Origin: Aphrophora alni
Lineage: Eukaryota > Arthropoda > Insecta > Hemiptera > Aphrophoridae
DNA: 64,000 bases
Assembly: GCA_963513935.1 (NCBI GenBank)
Contig: OY740772.1
Span: 12,370,098-12,434,097 of the forward strand
Reading direction: 5' to 3'
Shown: one piece after another, positions 13,236-25,529 of the stretch
Layout of the letters: every line of letters begins with the position of its first letter
How positions within the stretch are numbered: position 1 is the stretch's first letter
The notes under the pieces: generated by a model
Told to the model about the DNA's origin: nothing
What the model saw: the letters and a program-made list of their open reading frames with translations, nothing else
Databases searched by the model: none
Translations under genes and position numbers: made by a program

Positions 13236-13470
13236 CCTGCAGCGGAAACTATCTGCACCTAATCTTCGAATGTGAATGTCTTTAACAGGAAAGGACATTT
13301 TTGTTATTGAAAATAGGACAGATTATTCCTCAAGACAAAATCAAGAAGACTTTAAGGAAAATAAGTTTATGAGCCTTCTGGAGGATGTACAGGGGTATAC
13401 TTATCTTATCTTACTTGGGAGAGCAATAAGCTTTTGTGGTTGACATGTTGAAGAGTCAGACTGTTCAAAA
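13225..13470 (+). pseudogene. non-LTR retrotransposon 3' remnant
   Basis: The sequence matches the reverse complement of 59500-59760 over about 200 bp with many substitutions (GAATGTGAATGT, AGGAAAGGACA, GAGGATGT, TTATCTTACTTGG). It adjoins the 90-bp repeats. Confidence 0.5.
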
Positions 13471-14158
13471 GAAGACCTATAAACCTCAACAACTTAGCTA
13501 TGAATTTCAGCAGCACTATTGGTTTTTGCTACCCAAAAAACATATCACAGCACGAATCTCACCATTAACGAGATTATTTTATCATGTCATTGCTTATTAA
13601 CCACAATATTGTTTATCAAATGCTGACAAAAATGACCAACAGCTAGCATAATAAAACACAAAGCATGTGTGATCTCATTTCACTGCCACAGTCAGTAGTA
13701 ATTTCAAAAACAAACCTTACTTTTAAAGGATGCCTCCTATATGTTGCAAACAATGTTTTAATTGTCTTGACAATAGTGTTGTTTTGCTGTCAAACAAATA
13801 TAAGCAGAACTGATTCAGTTATACTGATCTCCAAAACTTAAAGCAACTACCCTATTGCAATTCAAATTTAATTCAATAATAAAACATTCAAAATATAAAA
13901 CAACACAACCAATATACCTATGGTTAAATACAATTCTAATGTATGTTCCCGCTCTTAAAAATACATTTAGATATTTTTACTTCAGCAATAATATGCCATC
14001 CAAATTGTTAAATAAAATTAAGTTGTGTTTTATAAAATCATTTGAAATCTGTCAATCTAGCTAACTGAACAGCACTAGTTGTTTATCTTATAAGCAGTAT
14101 TAGCATCAACACCAAACAACTTCAGGCAACATAAAACACAAACATTGCAAAAACTTGT

Positions 14159-14162
14159 CACA

Positions 14163-14193
<31 letters not shown>
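14159..14193. repeat. CA microsatellite
   Basis: About 14 CA units. Confidence 0.95.
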
Positions 14194-14197
<4 letters not shown>

Positions 14198-14681
14198 ATT
14201 CAAGGTTTAGAAAACATTTGATTTATGAAACACATTAATGATATATTTAATATTATGAGTTTATTAAGGCTAAAAGCCATTATTTGTTTAGTTTTATGTG
14301 GATAGAACATTGAGTAACTTTGAAACTATCATGCCTAATACAGGTGAGCATATTTAATAATTTTACATGGAACATCACCTTGACATGAAGTGCTAATGAT
14401 TAAAAATTATAAAATAATTTTGGAAATGCAGGAGGAAAAAATGTAGTGCATAACAGTACCAACTAATGCCATAATGGTACTAATGATCATATCTCTACAG
14501 ATCTCCTGGTCAAGATATCAGGTTTTGGTTGGCGTGTATGAAACAGAAGAACCAAACAGTAGTAACACAAGGTGCGGCAAAAAAAACGATCTATTTTCTG
14601 CGGCGCACGGTTCAGCGACAGGACGTCTGAGGGTGGTTGGGGTAGGTTTGTTGGAAAGCCTACACAACGCCATTGTCAGTA

Positions 14682-15038
14682 GTCATGGAGCAGTGGTCGC
14701 CTGAGCAACGCGCGTTTGTTATCGAGGCGTATTTTAGAAGAGGAGATTCAATCTTTGCTACTCAGCGGCAGTTCTGTGCGTTCTTTCAATTAGGTCAACA
14801 TGGAGAAGTTCCATCGCGTAGCACAATTATGCGGTGGGTTACTAACTTTAGAACAACGGGTTCTGCGTTGAAAAAGAAGCCGACAGGCCGTCCAAGGTCA
14901 ACTCGGACGCCAGAGAACATCGATAGAGTTTGTACTGCTGTGGAAAATAGTCCTCATAGTCCGGCCCGTAAACAAGCTGCTGCGTTGAACATGTCTGACC
15001 GCTCGGTATTTCATCCATACAAATTGGCTATTGTGTAG
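14682..15038 (+). pseudogene. truncated transposase HTH exon, left arm
   Basis: Encodes the HTH part (MEQWSPEQRAFVIEAYF, then ATQRQFCAFFQLGQHGEVP, GRPRSTRTPENIDRV, LNMSDRSV) and then runs into the loop and stops. The catalytic domain is absent, so it could at most make a DNA-binding fragment. Confidence 0.75.
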
Positions 15039-15407
15039 CAATTGAAGCCATGCAAACCGCAAAATTTGTCTGACCGAGCGGTCAGACATGTTCAAAGAAG
15101 CAGCTTGTTTACGGGCGGGCCTACGAGGACTGATTTCTACAGCAGCACGAACTCTATCGATGTTTTCTGGCGTCCAAGTTGACCTTGGTCGGCCTGTCGG
15201 CTTCTTTTTCAACGCAGAACCCGTTGTTCTAAAGTTAGTAACCCACCGCATAATTGTGCTACGCAACGGAACTTCTCCATGTCGACCTAATTGAAAGAAC
15301 GCACGGAACTGCCGCTGAGTAGCAATGATTGAATCGCCACTTTTAAAATACGCTTCGATAACAAACGCGCGTTGCTCAGGCGACCACAGCTCCGTGACTA
15401 CTGACAA
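15010..15407 (-). pseudogene. truncated transposase HTH exon, right arm
   Basis: Same HTH segment in inverted orientation (SPEQRAFVIEAYFKSGDS, FFQLGRHGEVPLRST, SPRRPARKQAASLNMSDRSV, QILRFAWLQLLHN). It extends slightly further past the HTH than the left-arm copy before its frame enters the opposite arm, where it is only an antisense shadow. Confidence 0.75.
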
Positions 15408-17064
15408 TGGTGTCGTGTAGGCTTTCCAACAAGCCTACCCCCATCACCCTCAAATGTCCTGTCGCTGAACGGTGCGCCGCAGAAAATAGATCGTTTTTTT
15501 GCCGCACCTTGTATAAGAGATAGAACACTGGATAACTGAGAAGCCAGGTGGCAGAACTTTAAATATAGCAAGCTGGATGAAAAAACTCATCCCAGACATG
15601 TGGAATTGAATAAAGAAGAAAAATGAAGAGCTGGACTATAATCTTAAAAGTGTTGACAAAACATAGGTGTTTCAATTACTATACCTATAGATTCAAGTTG
15701 AGTGAGAGCCCATGTTTAGAAGGTTAATTTAATATTAATCAAAAATATGTGAAAAAGTAAAAGTAGGCTAGATAGACACATCTGTTGGTTCTGAGATGAA
15801 GGAACTACTTCTAGATATTTAGTCAACTTTAGGATTCACAAGGAGTTCTAATCAGGACATAAGAAGTTGTAATTGACCCATTTTTTATTACAGAAGACAA
15901 AAACGTTGTCTTACGATCGCAAAGGTTGAAAAAAAGCTAAAAATGTTAATCAGCTATCCACTAAAACCAAATGAATTAATCACATTATTTATCATTTATT
16001 TATAAAAATACATTGAAATAAGCATGTGTTAAAATTTCTTTATATGAAAACAAAATCGTTTAAAGAAGAAAATGTTTAAAGTTATGATTTAAATATTTCA
16101 AAATACCCAACCTCTTAACTATGTTATAAATAAATTTGTTTTTAGTTTTAATTTTGTAAAATTAACAGAAAAGAAACTGATATTTTTTAAAAATAAAAAT
16201 GTTTACTTTCAAATTTTGTTTTTAGTTGGCCTAAAACACACAAGATTCGTGTTTTCCACTTTTTCTTCTCTCTGCAGCCAACAACAGTTACCTACAATAA
16301 AATTCATTTCTTATTATCAAAACGTATTTAATTCAGTTAACAAATACATGTTTTCAGATTCAATGGATGAATTTTGACCCTAACCTAACCTAACTTTTAC
16401 AAATGTTTTCGTGTGAGACAAACATAGGAAAAATCTGAAATTCATAGTTAAGAAATGTAATTCATATTATCATCACAGAAGGTTAACGAAAGCTAGCTTG
16501 TAAAGGGAAAATAGCTAAACTGATTTATTCAGCTTTTAGGTAATTGTGTAATAAAATAATTAAAAAAATTAAAAGAAACCAAATAATAAAATACTTACCA
16601 AAGGAAAATTCTAGGCTTGGGAGTGACGAAAAGAGAGCAAGAAGGCAGATACTATCCTGGAATAGGGTAGGATTTAATAAATAAAAACATAACAGGAAAT
16701 AATTAAAATATAAGGTAAAATAAAATCTGTTAAAAAAATTATATGCTACAGGTATTTGCAAATTATTTTCATAAAAATAATATTAACTAAAGCAAAATTT
16801 TACTACAGGATGATTCAAAAGTACCAAAAATCTGATTCATAAAATGTTTTAAATAAAATATATACGACGTTTGTCCCAATAGTAAGGGTACTGATTTTCC
16901 TATGTACGACTTGGCAATGCAGCACCTCATTTATGTATATCTACAGCTTGCTAATGACATTAACTGCATGTACATAACTCTTTCAACTGGGTCGATTGAG
17001 TCAGTCGTAAGCTATTTCTGTTGGTGTATAGTCGTGTTTTAGAACCTTGTAACGTTTGCAATAC

Positions 17065-17300
17065 AGGAATATATGAAACAACAGTACACTATCAATTTTT
17101 GTGTAAAACTCAACAAATTTGGCACCGAAACATTTGATTCTTAAACCAAAGCTCATGTAAATGTCATTCTATTGAAATGTATAGTTTTTAAGCGACACAA
17201 AGCATTTAAAGAGTGCTGAGAAAATGTTAAAGACAATCTTGTCAACAAAGATCAAAATGTGGAAGTGTTACAAGTGGTAATGGCAAAAGATCATTGATTA
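17065..17300 (+). pseudogene. mariner transposase N-terminal remnant
   Basis: Broken frame gives QQYTINFCVKLNKFGTETFD, then FKRHKAFKEC and ENVKDN, matching the mariner start (EQRxxIKFCxKLGKxATETF...RFKEGRExVEDD). A family A SINE-like copy follows at 17505. A possible TIR (TACAGGATGATTCAAAAG) lies at 16804. Confidence 0.6.
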
Positions 17301-17504
17301 AAATTTAAGGTTGAGAGCACAAAAACATGTTTGGATAACACACATGGAGTATTACAGCCTCGTCAATGCCTTAACAGACGAAACCATTGGTTGGCTAGAC
17401 TAATTAAAAGTGGATATTACAAAATAAATAATTGTGTTTTATTATCTTTAAACATGGAATTCCACCAAGAACCATCGGTCTCAACAGTAATGAAAACTAT
17501 ATCT

Positions 17505-17690
17505 TTTTCCATGTAGCCTTGAGTTAGATCCCTCTCTTTCATGTTTCCTATTTCCTTCTTGTTCTTTTCCAACCCTGATGTTATTCAAGGGCTAGGGGTT
17601 TTTATTTATTCTTCTTTTTACTTTATAAAGTGATGATGGCCAAGAGGTTTTTTGCCTTTAAACAACAAGGAAAAATATACAATAGTGTAA
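17505..17690 (+). repeat. SINE-like family A
   Basis: Carries TTAGATCCCTCTCTTTCATG (B-box-like GGTTNRATCC region), CAACCCTGATGTTATTC and the tail GTGATGATGGCCAAGAGG...AAACAACAAGG. Confidence 0.65.
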
Positions 17691-18327
17691 ATATAACGAA
17701 GCCTTATCATTGAAGAAAGTCGTGTTAAGCTCGGAATGTTGCAAGGATATTTCTTAAACTAATCACAGTAGTCAAGACACTTTTCAGAATACAATAATTC
17801 TTGCACTACACAGACTAGGTATGGCAGTAACTTTAGACATTTAGTTCTTTAGTAGGCTGAATAACATGCTTAACCTCCAATCTGTTTTAATATCCATCAA
17901 AGTAACTTTACTCTAGATAAGAATGGTATAACTGGATAATGATGGATTGTTCATATTATTGACGTTTGTCATCATATGTGTATATAAAGCTAACTTTGAC
18001 ATTTCGAGAGTATAAATCAACTTCCGTTATCAAATAATAAACCTAGAATATGAGGAATGAGAAAAATGACTCATCACCTAGGGCCATGTTGGAAACTAAA
18101 ATTAAAACTAGCAATAAAGGAACCCAGGGCAGTCAAATAACTAAGACTAGATATAAAAGTGATAAGGAAAACCACAAATCACAGTAAAACATAACACAAG
18201 GAATTCAAACACAAAGTGCGCGAGAGTTTACACTGGTCAACTAACTAAACAGAGATTGTATGCCAATGGCATGATTAATTATTGGTTAATCTGTGGTGAA
18301 AAATCTGTTGTTTCTTTTTAAATACAG

Positions 18328-18494
18328 GACATGACCTTGTGATCACTCCTTGTGGAGATTGTGGACAACAGACTGAGATGACTGCTGTTGTCTGGATCTT
18401 GTTACTCTGTGGAGGAGTTTGTGGGGCATTGACAGGGGTGTGTGGAGCCTCCATGTTTCTATCTTTTATATTTATGTGTGTTATTTTATTTTAA
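18328..18494 (+). CDS. possible terminal exon with CxxC and hydrophobic tail (LITAF-like?)
   Basis: An acceptor (CTTTTTAAATACAG) is followed by 54 open codons from 18330 to the TAA at 18492. The protein starts HDLVITPCGDCGQQTEM and continues into a hydrophobic, Cys/Gly-rich stretch (VVWILLLCGGVCGALTG). An AATAAA lies at 18706. A CxxC followed by Thr and a membrane-embedded helix is reminiscent of the first half of LITAF/CDIP-type domains, but the second Cys pair is absent. It would converge with rdgB. The opposite strand is also open, so the call is weak. Confidence 0.3.
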
Positions 18495-18705
18495 TGATTG
18501 ACTATTGTTCGGGGCTTTGGAATGTTGTTTGTGGTCTTGATCATATTTTATATTTGTTGAATTGTGTATGGTTGTATTTTATATTTTTTAATGTAAAAAA
18601 AAAAAAGAAAAGTGTATTACGGATTTTGTATTATGTGTACATTCCGCTATTTGTAAATTATGGGACCTGCCTTATACAAATGTAATATTTGTCAAAAAAA
18701 GTATG

Positions 18706-18711
18706 AATAAA
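18706..18711 (+). terminator. candidate polyadenylation signal AATAAA
   Basis: AATAAA about 210 bp after the stop of the possible plus-strand terminal exon; another lies 20 bp further. In such AT-rich DNA this hexamer is common, so it is only supportive. Confidence 0.25.
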
Positions 18712-19050
18712 TAATTAAAAAATAATAATAAACCGAAAAAACTTCAGCCTTATTTAAAATATAATTTTTATATTCGATTTTTAACAACTGAAGCCATAAT
18801 GTCAATATATCTACACTGGTTTGTTTTACTGGATTGTTTAATAGCTTTATTTATAAGGCTTCAATTATTTTAGGTTTATATAAGTATTTTCCTGATGTAT
18901 TATCTTGGCCTATTCTCAATTGAATTTATAATTTTCTAACTAAATATGTTAGGCTATTTTAGATTTATCTATTAGGTGTAATCATGTTGATAATTTTTAT
19001 AATTAAAGATATTTTCGTCATATAATTTTTAGCACCATATTATAGGTTTA

Positions 19051-19094
19051 TCACTTGATAACAGGAGTTGACTTATACTCTCAAAATGTCGTGG
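19051..19094 (+). repeat. solitary CTTGATAA-stem hairpin motif
   Basis: Reads CACTTGATAACAGGAG, then CTCTCAAAATGTCGTG. Same layout as the motif at 28211 but with the CGAAAC decayed. No flanking inverted arm seen. Confidence 0.4.
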
Positions 19095-19283
19095 GTTAGT
19101 GACTGCACAATTGTCACTTTAAACTAGATAAATATTTATACTCGTATGTCGCTTACATTTAGTTTCATTTCAAATTTTATAAATAATTTATCGTGTAGGC
19201 CATATTAATAACTGAAAAAATAAAATTGCATTATAGATAACATACACATATTTTTTATTGTTGTTGAGTGTTTTCACTTTGTA

Positions 19284-19412
19284 CTCGTTCATTAGATTAA
19301 TGAAGAGAGGGAAGGATGAAACGGATGAAAAACCTGCACAACCTTTGACAGTTCACAAGTTCAACTGTATTAACCAAAATATGTACATTAATCAATTGAG
19401 CCAAACTACACC
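19284..19412 (-). repeat. SINE-like family B
   Basis: Matches 10640-10800 in the same orientation (ATTAGATTAATGAAGAG, GCACAACCTTTGAC, CAATTGAGCCAAAC) with about 25-30% divergence by eye. Confidence 0.5.
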
Positions 19413-19938
19413 ACGAAAATATATATATTTAAAATACCAAAAAAGTCTTCCTCACATTCTCTGTTTTTCAAATATTATTATTATTAAATTTAATAGTATT
19501 AGATACCAGTTTAATGTGAACTTTTAGATTATTAATTATTTAATTTTGTTTTAAACAACAAATCATACCCACTTCATAAAATAAATAAAACCAACACTGT
19601 GCCTTTGAGAGATGTGCAACATAGATAATGAGGTAAGATACCTTGAACAAAGAAACCTCAAACTGCCCTGTTTTTAAGCTTCCAATGAATACAAATTAAT
19701 GTTGGACAGGGTGAATTCAGACATCAGGTCTCTTTGGAACAATTCCACTTCCACACCTACATCCAAGCATAACAAAACTAGATTTTGTAACTTTTGTATT
19801 ATATTAATCTAAGGTTGAATTTATAGAAATGACTTAGTTTTCGTTACCTTAACTGTAAGTTGGCATTCTTGTAAACAAATGGTGTTATTCCCGAGTGGTA
19901 TTAACTTTTATTATAGTATACCATAAAAAAAATCAACG

Positions 19939-20016
19939 GGTTAGGTTAGGCTAAGTTAAGTTAGGTCAGGTAAGATTAGGTTAGGTTAGGCTAAGTAAAG
20001 TTAGGTAAGGTTAAGT
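19939..20016. repeat. interstitial telomere-like tract (degenerate TTAGG)
   Basis: About 78 bp of TTAGG variants (GGTTAGGTTAGG, AGTTAGGTCAGG, ATTAGGTTAGGTTAGG). TTAGG is the common arthropod telomere unit. Confidence 0.7.
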
Positions 20017-21049
20017 TATTATAACTTGCATTTCGAGTCACCATTCTATAAAATAATTATATTTTTCTGAATTTCAATAGAGTTCTATACGAGCATACTA
20101 TATAGTCAAATTTCATGTTCCTATCTTAATTATTATGACTGTTATCATGCTTATGTACAGACAATAACAATGATGGGTGAACGGCATGTCGAAAATCAGA
20201 GGACACTTGACAATTTACAAACTTACCTATATCGTATAATAATATTAGGTAAGTAAAAAAACATGGATGCAGTAATAAAAGTAGCAAACTATGTTTCCTT
20301 AGCAACCTATTTTGCCCACAATATTATCAATAATAAGTAAAGTAAAATAAGATAAAAAAAAACACGGTTTTATTTTTAAAAAAGAGCAATCTTTTATATA
20401 AATTAATTCTTAATGATTTTTTAAAGTTATAAAATAAATGTGTGACTATTTGGACATAGGCGTAACTTGATATTAACAATTTAAGTTGCAAAATAGTACT
20501 ACTTTTTTTTAGTAATGTATAAATATTTTCGTTTATAAGCCTCCTAAAAAAAATTAGTTATGAACAAATTAATTCATTAATTCATTACAAAGAAAATGAG
20601 TTAGGTTCAAAGTTGATTGTTACACATCTTTTCTCTTTTTTTTTGTATCACAAATTACTTTCAAAAATATAACAATTTTAAAGAAAATTAAATTCTGTAC
20701 AACAATTTAACTTATTTCTACAAGACATCAAACTTATTTTGTTGAAAATGTGTTTTTTAGATTTAAAATATTTTCATTTAAACTCCATCAGTAATTCCTA
20801 TACTAAAAATTAATAGTAAGATATACTTAATATGTAAACATTGAAGTTATGTAACAACTCTATGAATAGACCAATCAACTTCGAACACTTCTCATTTTCT
20901 TTGTAACTTAAGAATGAACAAAAATTAGTTTATAACTATTTTTTTCATAAAAGCTATGGAAATGGAAATATGTTTAAAAAACTAAAATGTGGTAGGCCTA
21001 CCATTCAACTTAAAACAATATCAAAATCTGCTCATCTCCGAAGAGGAAC

Positions 21050-21088
21050 TTTTTTTTTTTTTTTTTTTTCTTTTCTTTTTTTTTTTTT
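21050..21088. repeat. poly-T tract
   Basis: Nearly pure T with a single TCTTTTC interruption. Confidence 0.9.
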
Positions 21089-21879
21089 AAATGCTTCAAG
21101 AACAATTTTAAGCAATAAAATTACTCCTCCTCCCTTTCTCCATTAGACAAAAAGATTTTCATGTCATATTTTACTCAAAAAAGGCCTAATAACATATTAG
21201 GGTAGTACTGGAGCTGGTATTGTGTTGGGTTATTTTGGATTTTGAAATCTCATCCACAGAGTGTATTTTGAAAATCAGGAGTTCTTATGACCTATATTTT
21301 AATCTATTCTAATTATAAAGAATGTTTCATTCAAATCATTTCTGAAAAACAGTTACAGTTTAGTCGAAATCAAAAACTAAATCATTTCTATTACCGAGAC
21401 ATTACGAGATTAACCTAACCTAAATTATAATCTAATATTTTTCTTAAGATGGTTGTACACTAAAACAACGACTGTAATTCATATCATAGTTTAAATTAAA
21501 CACTAAATTTCTCTGAAATAATAAATAGGGACAAAGAGAAAAGAAATGATTTAATACTTTTGGTATCAAGATTCTACTAAAATAACTCTAAAGTATAAAG
21601 CAGTTTTGTATCAAACAATTAAAAATAAGATAGATGCACAAATTTGTCACATTATATCCAAAATGACTATAAAATTATAAAATATATAATTTACAAGTGG
21701 AGAGGAAACTTGCATCTTGAAAATTATTGTATAAAATAAGGTCAGCGACTTGGGAAAGAAAAATATTGGACCTATATTCAAATGACCTAAAAGGAAAATT
21801 ATTAATTTACAAAATTGTAAAAACCATATGAAGAATCTGGATGGGTAAGAATACAACTTCAATTGATAGGCCACGTGAA

Positions 21880-22100
21880 GATGAGTGAAGAAAAAACAAG
21901 TTCTCAGCTAGATAATACATGTTCAATGGCCGAGGAGAAGGGAGAAAGATGGGAGGCCATGGAAGCGGGGACTCCAGGACATAAAAAAAAGTATTATGGA
22001 AATTGGAAGGTGCAAAAGAATTGCCTAAGGGAGAAATGAAGGGGTAGAATTTTTAAACAGATCAAAACTCACCCAGGGTCAGTAATAGTAGTGAAAGAAG
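21880..22100 (+). pseudogene. non-LTR retrotransposon C-terminal remnant
   Basis: Frames give PRRREKDGRPWKRGLQD and IKKSIMEIGRCKRIA, then an SGV-like tail before GTAATAGTAGTG. The basic GRPxKR block resembles the C-terminus of RTE/Jockey-like proteins. Degenerate. Confidence 0.45.
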
Positions 22101-23902
22101 AAGATCTTGATTACAAGATTAATTTCATATTTAAAAAACCCTGCCTTCTTATAAATATAGCTAATTGTACAATAATTTTTACCATTTGCTAAATTTACCT
22201 TTCAGAATTTCTGCAAATATTTTTACAAGTGAATTAACAACATCTTATACAACAATTAAACTGTATACATAGTAAACTCATTGTCATATATGAAATGTAA
22301 AGTTTTTTAAAAATTCTACTTATCTAATATTTCAGCAACACTCATACTTTGTGACACACCCTTCTGTAGCTATGAACTATATTACTTTTTAATATTATCT
22401 CCTTCACCACCACAGTCTAACATTTATTACCATAACCTAACTTTCACCAGCATAACCTTAATATAACGTAACCTAATCTTCACCACCATAACCTATTATA
22501 ATCTAATGTAAACTACACATTTTCAAACTAAAAACCTTTCTTAGGTTGGGATTTAGTTGGATGTAGGACAAACTTACCTACTAGGATGTCGGTTTGTGAA
22601 GGAGAAGAACATGGAAATTTAAGAACTAAAAAGAAACTGTTAGTTGATACAGTCAAATAAAAAAAAAAAAAAATTAAAAAAAAAAAAATTTACTGGTTAC
22701 AATCTATGGAAATATAATAAATTGAGATTATAACATCACAAATTTAAGACTAATGTATTTATTACTACCAAATGAACAAATTTCTTCTCTATTGACACTG
22801 CTTAAATTATTCTGAAATAATGATTAGTAGTCAAAACATTAGTTATAATCACCAGCATGCAAAGTAAAAACATTGATACTCAGTGTTATAGTTTGTAATA
22901 ATAACAAAATAATTTAACTCATGATTCCTATTTTTATCAGTTTGTAGCCTTAGGTATACAACTGTAAATATTGGGTAATAGTCAAGCAGATGTAAATTAA
23001 TTTTAATCAAATCTTTAATTGAACTTTCTTTTATAGATATTTGACCAACAAACATAAATACTCTTATAAAATAGTTATATTTTAAGTAAAGCTGAAATAT
23101 GTTAAACTTCTTCATACTTCATGTTTATTATATTTGACTGCGACAAAGCATAACTTAGGTGTAATAATAACGGAACAGCTGATGAAAGTGATAGATTATT
23201 AATAACTCAACAGTCTCTTAATGTAGATTATAATAAAGTTACTTCCACATGAACTGTTCATTCTGACTAATTCTGTGCTATTCGTACACGAAATAATGTG
23301 AAATCTTATACTGAAATTTATTTAAAAATAACAAGTTCTTGTAATATATTTTAAAATCTAAACATGTCATTTAATATAGACCTAGGCCAGTTAAAAGCAA
23401 TCTGTACAATCTAAATTAGTTTCTATTTTTGGTGTACATAACGAAACAACAATTTTCAAACATTGTTTTTCCATATTAAGTGTTTATGTTTATTTAATAA
23501 AAACCTTTAGTAAAAAGGAAATGTTTTGTGCTTCATTGTAGTACTAATCAATTACCAAAATTAGGCTACAAACTGTTAAATAAATGCAGTTATTTGTTAG
23601 AATTGTGAAAAAAACAGACAAAGAGTTCATTAAAGCCAAATATAGAGTGTTACTTAAATTGAGTGAATATCTAAAAAATAACAAGTTTGAAGTAAAATAT
23701 TGAATAAAAAGTTATTTGATATATATTACATTATTATTCCATGCTAACACTGAGAAACTTTTCTGAAAAACATTTTTTAATCCAACATTAAATTTTATTG
23801 AACTACGGTAAATGTTTGTAATCTTCTGACCTTCAAGAATTTGTTTTTTAAAAAATATCAGTTTTTAGAGCCAAATTACAACAGTATTTTAACTGAACAA
23901 AG

Positions 23903-23905
<3 letters not shown>

Positions 23906-23965
<60 letters not shown>
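23906..23965. repeat. TA microsatellite
   Basis: About 30 TA units. Confidence 0.95.
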
Positions 23966-23967
<2 letters not shown>

Positions 23968-24009
23968 CTCAATTATTTCATTGCAGTAAAAATTAAAACA
24001 TCAAAGTGA

Positions 24010-24043
<34 letters not shown>

Positions 24044-25529
24044 TTAAATTTTCTAAGTTTGATCATGTTAAATAATTTTTGCATCTAACAATTTTTCTCT
24101 AAAACATATTTTTTGAGAAACAAATCCTTAAAGGTCAGGAGATCTGCAAATATTTGGTTAAATCTTGAAAAACTTTTGTTCCAAACTAGCCATTTTAAAA
24201 CTACTCATTTGTCTCAATTTAAATGATAGATCTTGTATAATCCCACATGCTCGATGATAAGTTATGTAAACAAATTTAATTTATAGTATGGTTAATGTAG
24301 CCCTGTGTATTTATGTTTTCTACATTACTACTAACATAAACACAAGTACTGTAGCTGATTGATACATGCAAGCATAATGTCTATGCAACACATATTTTGA
24401 TTACACAAAGAATGGTGTAATGATTTAAAAAATGCAAAATAGGATACAAATAGAATGATTTTAACCCCTTTAGAGCCACCAATGCTAGTCCATTAACACC
24501 CCAAGCCACCAGGGAAAAAAAGTTTTATCCAAATTATATTATATAAAATTATTTGTTAAAATATGTTAATCATAAAAAATCTTATTTGTTACATAATTGA
24601 TGGTTTAATTTGTTTTTTCAAACACATTACTAGTTGATATCAAAGGTTCTAATATTATTAAATTTAAGCGGTTCAGTTGACAAAATTAATACAAATGAAA
24701 TAGAAGTAGACATATGACTGAAGAAACTTTTCTGGTTTCAGTTTGAACAATTTGGTATATGAGAGTCTTTTTAAATAAGAACCATTTACTTAAATAAGAA
24801 CAAGGTCAGTTTTATTGTCATGTGCTCTTACAGAACGTCAACAGTATGCTTGAAAATGTGTTAGTTGTTTGTTTAGGTTACATTGTTAAATACTATATAG
24901 ATACACCAGTTCTGTTGATTGTGATTGTGCCACAACAAAGTCCAAGCACCAAAGTTCAATGTTGTGTCTCTGTGTATTCACACAACAGGTAAGAGGTTAA
25001 TAAACAATTAGGAAATTCTATATTTGACTATTTATTAATAGACTTACTTACATTTTTCTCTTAAAACCATTGCTATTACTTATTATTACTGTTATCTTTA
25101 ACAATAAAATATGTTTTTTTAACCAGCAATATAATATGTTCCTTTATTCATTTTCGAAATTTGACGTAAACAATGTATGAAATATTCTTATGTTGTGTTT
25201 GTGTGTATTGTATTTACAGACAAACAAAATAAATTATCTGCTTGGAAGTACCATGTGTGAATGGTAAAACAGTTGTCACTGAATAAAAACCATTACAAGC
25301 ATGCTATCGACTAATATTATTACTGTAGAATTAGGGTTGTATTTATGATGTAACAAAATTAAATCCCCACTGTCAAGGTCAACATTAGTATATTAACTCC
25401 TAACCTCTAATTTATGATTAACTCAAATACACAAATGAAAACACTTTCAATCAGGATTTACAGGCCTAGCCTGGAGAAATTAAGTTTCTAGATACCTAAG
25501 AAAAGTGCAATAAAAACTACTTAAATTAC

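Larger units (their letters stand above)
14567..15512. mobile_element. palindromic (foldback) derivative of a DUF4817/DDE transposon
   Basis: The termini ACAAGGTGCGGC and GCCGCACCTTGT are inverted, and the arms stay complementary for about 440 bp up to a loop near 15010-15070. Each arm carries the same 5' transposase exon reading inward: 14682 on plus (EQWSPEQRAFVIEAY, RWVTNFRTTGSALKKKP, TPENIDRV) and 15398 on minus (ELWSPEQRAFVIEAY). The domain is the HTH region (DUF4817 type) of a Tc1/mariner-like element; no DDE domain is present. The right end is followed by TA. The flanking TA on the left is altered. The arms are well preserved, so the copy is fairly young. Confidence 0.85.
15513..18327. 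other. gene-poor stretch with decayed transposon pieces
   Basis: It contains a mariner N-terminal remnant (17065-17300) followed by a SINE-like copy (17505-17690). Segments 15520-16800 and 17700-18320 show no recognisable feature. CCTAACCTAAC strings occur near 16381. Confidence 0.6.
18720..25529. other. possible last rdgB intron and 3' end; no exon identified
   Basis: The missing rdgB terminal exon may lie here. I found no minus-strand segment with an AG acceptor, phase 2 and a convincing basic tail. Contents are a degenerate TTAGG tract (19939-20016), poly-T (21050-21088), a non-LTR remnant (21880-22100), A-runs near 22660 and 24010, and a TA microsatellite (23906-23965). Confidence 0.55.

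Noticed and set aside
16804..16822. Transposon end TACAGGATGATTCAAAAG with matching partner
   Set aside because: No inverted partner was found before the SINE-like copy at 17505, so only the internal mariner remnant is reported.
24461..25000. piggyBac-type MITE between two TTAA sites
   Set aside because: The inner ends (CCCCTTTAGAGCC and GGTAAGAGG) are not convincingly inverted copies of each other.
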